This document shows positions 1-5,152 of a stretch of DNA of 6,075 bases, piece after piece. The notes under the pieces are model-generated. The model did no database searches. It was not told the DNA's origin and was given only the letters and a program-made list of their open reading frames with translations. Position 1 is the stretch's first letter. Every line of letters starts with the position of its first letter. The stretch spans positions 1 through 6,075 of the forward strand of contig NZ_CALIBH010000204.1 in assembly GCF_938045775.1 (NCBI RefSeq). Direction: 5' to 3'. This DNA comes from an uncultured Campylobacter sp. (GTDB taxonomy: Bacteria; Campylobacterota; Campylobacteria; Campylobacterales; Campylobacteraceae). The position numbers and the translations under genes were made by a program.

Positions 1-32
1 CAAAATGCAAGAATCAAAAGTAGTTTCTTCAT
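1..32 (-). CDS. tolB: TolB N-terminus (partial, runs off left edge)
   Basis: Only the first ten codons are visible: ATG at 32-30, reading MKKLLLILAF and continuing past the left edge. Two lysines followed by a hydrophobic run is the start of a Sec signal peptide. A strong Shine-Dalgarno (AAGGAG, 38-43) sits 5 nt upstream, and the previous gene stops only 15 bp away, so this is the next gene of the operon. The tolB name rests on context: in Campylobacter the gene after tolQ-tolR-tolA is normally tolB, encoding the periplasmic beta-propeller partner of TolA and Pal. The visible residues alone cannot separate TolB from another exported protein. Confidence 0.6.
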   Translation of the reverse strand, partial: MKKLLLILAF

Positions 33-37
33 CTTTT

Positions 38-43
38 CTCCTT
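38..43 (-). promoter_or_regulatory. Shine-Dalgarno of the tolB-like gene
   Basis: AAGGAG on the minus strand, 5 nt from the ATG at 32. It is the best ribosome binding site in the window. It decides the start of the truncated left-edge gene and shows that this gene is real despite only 32 coding bases being visible. Confidence 0.75.
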
Positions 44-47
44 AAAT

Positions 48-440
48 TTAATTTGATTTCGCAATCTCGGTTAATCTTATATTAAGTTTATGAAGTTTAT
101 TATCCGGCGATTTTGAAAATTTTTGCTCCGAAAGCCCCTTTAAAAATCTGTCAAGCTTTTGGTTAAATTTTATATCGCGACCTAACTCGATAATTTTATA
201 ACCCACCACTCGTCCGTCCGCGCCGAAAGTAACCTCGACCGCTGCGTCATCGTTAGTGGTAGCATCTTGTTTTAGCCACAGATATTCTAGCTTCTTTACA
301 ATATCTCCATAATAAGCCCTAAATTCTTTAGAATTTTGAATTTCAGTGTTTAAATTTGAAGAGGTAGAATTTTTAGCAGAATCCACATCTTCTGCAAAAA
401 GCATACAGCAAAAGGCAAAAATACCAAAAAATTTTTTCAC
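48..440 (-). CDS. Secreted stand-alone TolA/TonB C-terminal domain protein (TolA domain III paralogue)
   Basis: A 130-residue protein starting with GTG (440-438), not ATG. Residues 1-16 form a Sec signal peptide: two lysines, a hydrophobic core, and a likely signal peptidase I site after LFA (before Glu17). There is no lipobox: Cys11 and Cys12 lack the small residue needed at -1. Residues 17-36 are a polar spacer. Residues 37-130 align gap-free with TolA residues 233-326, sharing 49 of 94 positions by hand count, including FGADGRVV, the YKI/ELGR stretch, FNQKL, KSPD and a terminal KSN. The membrane anchor and Pro/Lys/Glu linker of TolA are absent, so the product should be a soluble periplasmic domain. 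It lies 18 bp after tolA and 15 bp before the tolB-like gene. TolA domain III is known to bind Pal, TolB and outer-membrane proteins, so a role as adaptor, competitor or spare TolA head is inferred, not shown. By hand count it is about 35% GC, lower than tolA. The coding call is firm; the function is unknown. Confidence 0.9.
   Translation of the reverse strand: MKKFFGIFAFCCMLFAEDVDSAKNSTSSNLNTEIQNSKEFRAYYGDIVKKLEYLWLKQDATTNDDAAVEVTFGADGRVVGYKIIELGRDIKFNQKLDRFLKGLSEQKFSKSPDNKLHKLNIRLTEIAKSN
51..332 (-). repeat. Diverged tandem duplicate of the tolA 3' end, copy B
   Basis: Encodes residues 37-130 of the small secreted protein. It pairs codon for codon with 462-743 in tolA, offset by 411 bp and without indels. 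Homology is still visible in the DNA, for example the CTCGTCC...GCCGAAAGT stretch near 210-230 against 620-641, though third positions and many surface codons have changed. An old duplication is inferred. Confidence 0.85.
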
Positions 441-445
441 TATTT

Positions 446-450
446 TCCTT
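446..450 (-). promoter_or_regulatory. Shine-Dalgarno supporting the GTG start
   Basis: AAGGA on the minus strand, 5 nt before the GTG at 440-438. It supports the GTG start over the next in-frame ATG at 404-402 (Met13), which would cut into the signal peptide and remove its two lysines. Confidence 0.7.
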
Positions 451-458
451 ACAAAATT

Positions 459-1439
459 CTAATTCGACTTCATCACATCAGACATCTTAGTCTTGATTTC
501 GTGTGGCTCTCCATCCGGAGACTTCGGAAAGCTCTGAGTCGAAAGATTATCCAAGAAATCCCGCAGCTTCTGGTTAAATTCCGTCTCTCTTCCCAGCTCA
601 TCGATTTTATAATCCACAACTCGTCCATCTGCACCGAAAGTTATACTAATCGTCGCATCGTCTTTCGCAGTCACTACGTAGCGGCTCCATAGAACCTGAA
701 GCCTCTTTTCTATCGCGCCGAGGTAGGCGTTAAATTCTCCCGTCCTTTGCGTCCTGCCGCCAAGCTTATCGGATTTGACGACAGCATTTTTAGATGCCGC
801 TTTATCCTTAGCACTAGAGGTGGCGGTTTCTTTATCGGACTTTTTGTTACTCTGAACGGCGTCGCTAGCTTTAGCGCTCTCCTCAAGCTTCTTATTGTCT
901 TTGGTCGTATCCGAAAAAAGATCGCTCAAGCTCGGTTTTTCCTCTTTTTTTGGCTCCGGCTTAACTTCCTCTTTTTTCTCTACTACTTTTTCGGAAGGTT
1001 TATCTTCCAACTTAGGCTCAGGCTTGGGCTCCTCTTTTTTGGGCTCAGCTTTAGGCTCGTCCTTTTTAGGTTCCGGTTTTGGCTCTTCCTTCGGCTTTTC
1101 GGGCTCTTTCGGCTTCGCCTGCACCGGAGGCGGCGGAACTACTTGCGCCGTAGTCTTAATTTTATCCTCCGGCACATCCTTCACATTCTTATTGTCAAAC
1201 TCGCCTTGCTTTGTTTCTTTAGCGATTTCAGGCGCGGACGGAAGTTTATCATCTATTTCGAAATCAAAAGTAACATCCATATAATCGTTGGGATTGTCAG
1301 TATATTTTTTAAATTTTTCCTGCGGCTTTGAAATTTGATATAAAAGAACAAAAATCACCAGCAGATAGGCAAAAAGGGCGATTAAAAACGATTTGAAATT
1401 ATCGTATTTAACCCCCGTAAAATTTGAATAATTAGCCAT
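459..1439 (-). CDS. tolA: TolA (TonB/TolA-family periplasm-spanning energy transducer)
   Basis: A 326-residue inner-membrane protein that links the TolQ-TolR proton motor to outer-membrane partners. Residues 1-16 are cytoplasmic and 17-36 form one transmembrane helix. Residues 37-100 are polar. Residues 101-170 are a Pro/Lys/Glu-rich linker beginning PPPP and holding 9-residue repeats (see 945-1088). A LSDLFSD motif lies at 171-177, a Ser/Lys/Ala-rich stretch at about 178-230, and the globular C-terminal domain at 233-326. The linker resembles TonB more than the Ala-rich helix of enterobacterial TolA; gene order (after tolQ-tolR, before a tolB-like gene) favours TolA. The helix has Ser17 but Ala21 where the SHLS motif of E. 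coli TolA has His. The ATG overlaps the tolR stop by 8 bp and has no Shine-Dalgarno, which suggests translational coupling to tolR. The C-terminal domain is duplicated in the next gene. Family call firm; TonB versus TolA naming less so. Confidence 0.9.
   Translation of the reverse strand: MANYSNFTGVKYDNFKSFLIALFAYLLVIFVLLYQISKPQEKFKKYTDNPNDYMDVTFDFEIDDKLPSAPEIAKETKQGEFDNKNVKDVPEDKIKTTAQVVPPPPVQAKPKEPEKPKEEPKPEPKKDEPKAEPKKEEPKPEPKLEDKPSEKVVEKKEEVKPEPKKEEKPSLSDLFSDTTKDNKKLEESAKASDAVQSNKKSDKETATSSAKDKAASKNAVVKSDKLGGRTQRTGEFNAYLGAIEKRLQVLWSRYVVTAKDDATISITFGADGRVVDYKIDELGRETEFNQKLRDFLDNLSTQSFPKSPDGEPHEIKTKMSDVMKSN
462..743 (-). repeat. Tandem duplicate of the tolA 3' end, copy A (within tolA)
   Basis: Encodes TolA residues 233-326, the C-terminal domain. 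It is the presumed parent of the copy at 51-332, because here the domain keeps the usual anchor-linker-domain architecture. Direct orientation, equal length, no gaps. Confidence 0.85.
945..1088 (-). repeat. 27-bp repeats encoding nine-residue Pro/Lys/Glu units in TolA
   Basis: Three adjacent units at 1088-1008 encode EEPKPEPKK, DEPKAEPKK and EEPKPEPKL (TolA residues 118-144). A fourth, EEVKPEPKK (residues 157-165, 971-945), follows after 12 residues of related composition. In-frame 27-bp units can expand or contract without breaking the reading frame, so copy number could vary among strains and change the reach of the linker. Confidence 0.8.
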
Positions 1440-1830
1440 TTGTTTGAAGAGCGACTTTAGTAAAACCCGCTTGCTTTAAGCTCTTTAAGACAAACATTAC
1501 ATCGTCATAAACGAGTCTCTTATCGGCTTGGATATAGACGGGTTTTTCCAAGCTATACTTGCCGGTGCCTTTAAGCAATACGAGATTATCTGGGAATTCA
1601 GATAGGATCATCGAGCTTTTGTCGATATAAACCTTGCGATCTTCGCCGATACGCACAAGCAAGAATTCCGCGGTATTTTCCGAAACCTGTGCTTTTGAGC
1701 CACTAGGCAGTTCGATCTTTTCATCGTAGATAATCGCCGTTTGCGCGACCATTAAAATCGCTAGCAAAACAAGCATAATATCGACGAGCGGAGTGATATT
1801 TAACTCTGGATTTTCGTCGAAATTATACAT
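1432..1830 (-). CDS. tolR: TolR/ExbD-family proton-motor subunit
   Basis: A 132-residue inner-membrane protein with one N-terminal transmembrane helix (about 12-34) and a periplasmic domain. The helix opens with the family signature NITPLVDIMLVLL, in which Asp17 matches the conserved proton-path aspartate of TolR/ExbD. The periplasmic part has the usual ExbD/TolR features, including IQADKRLVYDDVM and a C-terminal KQAGFTKVAL stretch. With TolQ it forms the stator that couples proton flow to TolA movement. Its ATG overlaps the tolQ stop as TAATG (1 bp) and its own stop overlaps the tolA start by 8 bp, so the three are probably translated as a coupled set. It could be labelled exbD; context with a TolA-type protein and a tolB-like gene favours tolR. 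Length is typical. Confidence 0.93.
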   Translation of the reverse strand: MYNFDENPELNITPLVDIMLVLLAILMVAQTAIIYDEKIELPSGSKAQVSENTAEFLLVRIGEDRKVYIDKSSMILSEFPDNLVLLKGTGKYSLEKPVYIQADKRLVYDDVMFVLKSLKQAGFTKVALQTNG

Positions 1831-2405
1831 TAAATAGCTTTTCCAGTGTTTGCTTTAAATAGCAAAATATCCGCTGTACGATTTATAATGCTCATAACTT
1901 CGTATGCTTTGCGTTTTATAAGTAAGCTAAAGGTGTATGCGGGTATCGCTACAAAAATTCCACATCCTGTGGCAACCAGGGCCTCGCTAATCGCAGGAGC
2001 GATAGTATCGATGCCGGAATTTCCACCGCCGAGCTTGGAAAATGTGTGAAGTATGCTAACAACTGTACCGAACAGCCCGATAAACGGCGAGGTGGAGGCG
2101 ACGATAGATAGCCAGGTAAGTCCGCTAGTGGAGTCGCGTTCGGCTTTACCTTTATAAATTTCCAAGGCTTCTTTTGAAATTTTATCGGTATTTACTTTTT
2201 GAAAAATAGAGCCCGAAAGCGAAATCCTACCACCCATCAGCAAGGATTCAAGTGCCTTTGCTTCGCGATGCTGCCATGCGCTAAGCCCTACATATCTGGA
2301 GATCAAAATCGTAAAGGTTACGATAAAATAGATGGATAACCAAGAGAGCACGAATATCGTAATAAACGTGCTTCTTGAAAAATAACTTAAAATTAGATCT
2401 AGCAT
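1830..2405 (-). CDS. tolQ: TolQ/ExbB-family proton-channel subunit (MotA/TolQ/ExbB)
   Basis: A 191-residue inner-membrane protein with three predicted transmembrane helices at about 12-36, 97-119 and 136-163. The diagnostic motifs are present: SPFIGLFGTVVSI across helix 2 and ISEALVATGCGIFVAIPA in helix 3. Thr114 (in FGTV) and Thr146 (in LVAT) correspond to the pore-lining threonines of TolQ/ExbB. It is shorter than E. coli TolQ (about 230), mainly in the cytoplasmic loop between helices 1 and 2; this is common in ExbB-type members. It works with TolR as a proton-driven motor acting on TolA. Its ATG lies only 2 bp after the atpC stop, placing the Tol genes in the ATP synthase transcription unit. 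The best upstream Shine-Dalgarno candidate (AAGG) is poorly spaced, so coupling to atpC is likely. exbB is an equally valid family name. Confidence 0.93.
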   Translation of the reverse strand: MLDLILSYFSRSTFITIFVLSWLSIYFIVTFTILISRYVGLSAWQHREAKALESLLMGGRISLSGSIFQKVNTDKISKEALEIYKGKAERDSTSGLTWLSIVASTSPFIGLFGTVVSILHTFSKLGGGNSGIDTIAPAISEALVATGCGIFVAIPAYTFSLLIKRKAYEVMSIINRTADILLFKANTGKAI

Positions 2406-2407
2406 AT

Positions 2408-2812
2408 TTAACTTTGCCTTGCGAATTCGTCAACTCTAGCCATAATCGCTGCGGAATTTGCCGCATCGGAGCTAATGGACGCAAGCATATCTTTGGCGCG
2501 CTGCAAAGACTTCGCTACGGCGCTTTCGCTATCGCCCCCGATAGCCACGGCTTGAGTGGCTAGAATAGTAGTTTTTTCTTCTGTGACTTCCAAAAATCCG
2601 TCGTTTACCAAAACAAGCTGTTTTTTGTCATCTTTATCCACGATCTCGACGACTCCGCCTTCGCTTTTATCTTTAAGCCCCGTTAGCAAGCTCGCATGCC
2701 CTGGCAAAATACCCATTTCACCAGTAATGCCAGGAAGCTGGACGGATTTGACATCACCCGAAAAGACCATCCCTTCGGGCGTAACGATATCTAAAAGCAA
2801 AAATTCTTTCAT
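2408..2812 (-). CDS. atpC: F1 ATP synthase epsilon subunit
   Basis: A 134-residue protein of the F1 central stalk, cytoplasmic face. Residues 1-88 are the beta-sandwich that contacts gamma and the c-ring, with the family signature LPGITGEMGILPGHASLLTG at 26-45. Residues 95-134 are Ala-rich and helical, matching the C-terminal hairpin that in many bacteria can extend and inhibit ATP hydrolysis. A full helical domain is present, so regulation of that kind is possible. It lies 10 bp after atpD, with an AGGA sequence 8 nt before the ATG, and 2 bp before tolQ. Length matches the family. Confidence 0.97.
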   Translation of the reverse strand: MKEFLLLDIVTPEGMVFSGDVKSVQLPGITGEMGILPGHASLLTGLKDKSEGGVVEIVDKDDKKQLVLVNDGFLEVTEEKTTILATQAVAIGGDSESAVAKSLQRAKDMLASISSDAANSAAIMARVDEFARQS

Positions 2813-2822
2813 CTTAAAATTC

Positions 2823-4220
2823 CTATGCTTTCATCTTTTCGGCTTTTGCCACTACCTCGTCGATATTTCCTACCATGTAAAAGGCATTTTCCGGCAGATC
2901 GTCGTATTTGCCCTCTAAAATTCCTTTAAATCCCGCGATAGTCTCCTCTAGCGAGATATATTTGCCCGGGCTTCCGGTAAATACCTCGGCTACGAAAAAC
3001 GGCTGAGATAGGTAGCGCTCGATCTTTCTAGCGCGCTCGACTACGAGTTTATCCTCTTCGCTAAGCTCGTCCATACCCAAAATCGCGATAATGTCTTGCA
3101 AGTCTTTGTATTTTTGAAGCACTGCTTGGACGCCGCGAGCGACCTTGTAATGCTCCTCGCCGATGATTTGCGGATCAAGCATTCTTGAGGTCGAATCAAG
3201 CGGATCGACGGCAGGATAAATTCCTTTTTCGGCGATCGCTCTGTTTAAAACGGTCGTCGCATCAAGGTGCGCGAAAACGGTCGCCGGCGCAGGGTCGGTA
3301 AGGTCGTCCGCGGGCACGTAAACGGCCTGAACGGAGGTGATGGAGCCCTTTTTAGTAGAAGTAATTCGCTCTTGCAGTTTACCCATTTCGCTAGCAAGTG
3401 TAGGCTGATAGCCGACCGCAGATGGAATTCGTCCTAAAAGCGCGGACATCTCCGAACCCGACTGCGAGAAGCGGAAGATATTGTCAATAAACATCAAAAC
3501 GTCAAGCCCAAGCTCGTCGCGGAAATACTCGGCCATCGTAAGACCGGTTAGCGCGATACGGTTTCTCGCACCCGGCGGCTCATTCATCTGACCATAGGTC
3601 AAGGCAACTTTATCCAAAACGCCCGATTCTTTCATCTCGTTATAAAGGTCATTTCCCTCTCTCGTTCGCTCGCCGACGCCAGCAAATACGGAGTAACCGC
3701 TGTGTTTGAAAGCGACGTTGTGAATCAGCTCCATGATGATGACGGTCTTACCGACGCCAGCACCGCCGAATAGACCCACCTTGCCACCCTTTGCGTAAGG
3801 GGCTAGCAGATCGACTACCTTAATGCCGGTTTCAAAAATTTCACTCTTCGTGCTTTGATTTTCAAAGCTAGGCGGATCTCTGTGAATGGACCAGCGGGTT
3901 TCAAATTTTTCATCCTCGCCTTCGTCGATCAGATCGCCTGTGACGTTAAAAATTCTGCCCAAAACCTTCTCGCCCACTGGCACCGTAATAGGCGCGCCCA
4001 AAGCGACGGCCTCAAGCCCTCGCCTAAGTCCGTCGCTCATATCCATAGCGATCGTGCGGACACGATTGTCTCCAAGGTGCGCGGCTACCTCTAGGATCAG
4101 CCTACGATGAGCGCCTTCGACGTCAAATTTAACCTCGATAGCTTCGTTAATCTTCGGTAAGTAGTCCTTGAAATCGACATCGACCACGGGACCCATTACC
4201 TGAGAAATTATTCCTTTCAT
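2823..4220 (-). CDS. atpD: F1 ATP synthase beta subunit (catalytic)
   Basis: A 465-residue catalytic subunit of the F1 head that makes or hydrolyses ATP at the alpha/beta interface. Visible motifs, numbered from the chosen start: Walker A GGAGVGKT at 152-159, catalytic Glu184 in GERTREGND, Walker B LMFIDN with Asp246, and the DELSEED loop at 384-390 that pushes on gamma. I chose the ATG at 4220-4218. It has an AAGGA Shine-Dalgarno 6 nt upstream and gives MKGIISQVMGP, matching the usual Campylobacter N-terminus. An ATG five codons earlier (4235-4233) overlaps the atpG stop as ATGA but has no ribosome binding site and would add MKGKR. All key residues are intact and there is no frameshift. Confidence 0.98.
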   Translation of the reverse strand: MKGIISQVMGPVVDVDFKDYLPKINEAIEVKFDVEGAHRRLILEVAAHLGDNRVRTIAMDMSDGLRRGLEAVALGAPITVPVGEKVLGRIFNVTGDLIDEGEDEKFETRWSIHRDPPSFENQSTKSEIFETGIKVVDLLAPYAKGGKVGLFGGAGVGKTVIIMELIHNVAFKHSGYSVFAGVGERTREGNDLYNEMKESGVLDKVALTYGQMNEPPGARNRIALTGLTMAEYFRDELGLDVLMFIDNIFRFSQSGSEMSALLGRIPSAVGYQPTLASEMGKLQERITSTKKGSITSVQAVYVPADDLTDPAPATVFAHLDATTVLNRAIAEKGIYPAVDPLDSTSRMLDPQIIGEEHYKVARGVQAVLQKYKDLQDIIAILGMDELSEEDKLVVERARKIERYLSQPFFVAEVFTGSPGKYISLEETIAGFKGILEGKYDDLPENAFYMVGNIDEVVAKAEKMKA

Positions 4221-4226
4221 CCGTTT

Positions 4227-4231
4227 TCCTT
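4227..4231 (-). promoter_or_regulatory. Shine-Dalgarno that decides the atpD start
   Basis: AAGGA on the minus strand, 6 nt before the ATG at 4220. It lies inside the five extra codons that would be translated from the upstream ATG at 4235, which itself has no Shine-Dalgarno. This favours the shorter, 465-residue beta subunit. Confidence 0.7.
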
Positions 4232-5140
4232 TCATTTCATTGATTCGACGCCGCTTATGATCTCGATAAGCTCAGTCGTGATAGAGCCTTGTCTGGCTTT
4301 GTTATATGCTAAATTTAACTGTGATACGCGTTCTTTGGCGTTGTTTGTTGCATTCTCCATAGCGTTCATTCTCGAGCAGTGCTCCGCCGCCAAAGAGTCA
4401 ATAAGCGCATAATACATGCTGTAGCTAAGATAGCTCTGGATTAAATTTAACATCAATGTTTCTTCGTCCTCAGGGCTTTCAACCTCTACTTCCAATGTAG
4501 ATGTTTTTAAAGCGTCCTCATTAATCGCAGGTTCACCGATCGGCACCAGAGTATTTACCCGCATCTCTTGGGTAATCATATTCAAATAGCCGTTATGGAT
4601 AAGTATGACTTCATCGGTTTTACCTTCGTTAAAATCCTTAACCGCGGCCTGGACGATTTCGTTAGCTTTCTCAGACGATGGAGATGAGCTCACGCCGATA
4701 TATCGCTCCAAAAGCTCAATGCCTTGAAAATCAAAATACTCTATCCCCTTTTTGCCGACGGCGCGAAGGCGAACCTTGATCTTTTTAGCTTTAAGCTCCT
4801 CAATCAAAGCTTTGATCTTTTTGATGGTGTTGATATTAAAACCGCCGCAAAGCCCTTTATCTGCGGTAATAAACAGCAAATCAACCACCTTTACTTCCCG
4901 CGTGGTATCAAAAATTCTAAGTTTTTCGTCGTTGCCTGAATTATTGCCTACGTAGTTTTTAACGCGCGCAGAAATTTCACCCAAGACCTCGTTAATCTTC
5001 ACCGCATAAGCACGCGAGCGCATCGCCGCCTCTTTAGTGTTTTTAAGCTTGACGTTGGAGACCAGCTTCATAGCTTTGGTAGTCTTCTCCGTATTTCTGA
5101 CGCTTTTGATTTGAAGTTTTATATCCTTTAAATTTGCCAT
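4232..5140 (-). CDS. atpG: F1 ATP synthase gamma subunit
   Basis: A 302-residue rotor subunit of F1; it forms the central shaft turned by proton flow through Fo and drives the conformational cycle of beta. The N-terminal helix (from residue 2, with SVRNTEKTTKAMKLV) and C-terminal helix (NNAKERVSQLNLAYNKAR onward) are the long antiparallel coiled coil of the family. The central Rossmann-like domain carries ITADKGLCGGFN at about 91-102. It is slightly longer than the E. coli protein (about 287), with a Gly/Asn-rich insert near 62-72 and an acidic stretch in the middle. An AAGG lies 7 nt before the ATG. It starts 12 bp after the atpA stop and ends next to atpD. Confidence 0.97.
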   Translation of the reverse strand: MANLKDIKLQIKSVRNTEKTTKAMKLVSNVKLKNTKEAAMRSRAYAVKINEVLGEISARVKNYVGNNSGNDEKLRIFDTTREVKVVDLLFITADKGLCGGFNINTIKKIKALIEELKAKKIKVRLRAVGKKGIEYFDFQGIELLERYIGVSSSPSSEKANEIVQAAVKDFNEGKTDEVILIHNGYLNMITQEMRVNTLVPIGEPAINEDALKTSTLEVEVESPEDEETLMLNLIQSYLSYSMYYALIDSLAAEHCSRMNAMENATNNAKERVSQLNLAYNKARQGSITTELIEIISGVESMK

Positions 5141-5152
5141 AATTTAGCCTTT

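Noticed and set aside
321..336. Inverted repeat AAATTC-TTTA-GAATTT
   Set aside because: A six-pair AT-rich stem inside a coding region, without a GC stem or U-tract; too weak for a terminator and easily due to chance in AT-rich sequence.
400..410. Possible lipoprotein cysteine in the small TolA-like protein (Cys11/Cys12)
   Set aside because: The residue before Cys11 is Phe and before Cys12 is Cys, not the Ala/Gly/Ser a lipobox requires; a signal peptidase I site after LFA fits better.
945..951. Runs of 6-7 T in the tolA linker as phase-variable tracts
   Set aside because: They encode lysines, are short, and are not the long G/C tracts that drive phase variation in Campylobacter.
747..1331. 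Long open frames on the plus strand opposite tolA (747-1331 and 895-1284)
   Set aside because: They are antisense to the Pro/Lys/Glu repeats and read as Arg/Leu/Phe or Gly/Ser/Phe low-complexity sequence. No family is recognisable, and the tolA frame is clearly coding.
2281..2484. Minus-strand open frame spanning the atpC-tolQ junction
   Set aside because: It overlaps two well-supported genes in another frame and shows no domain or signal.
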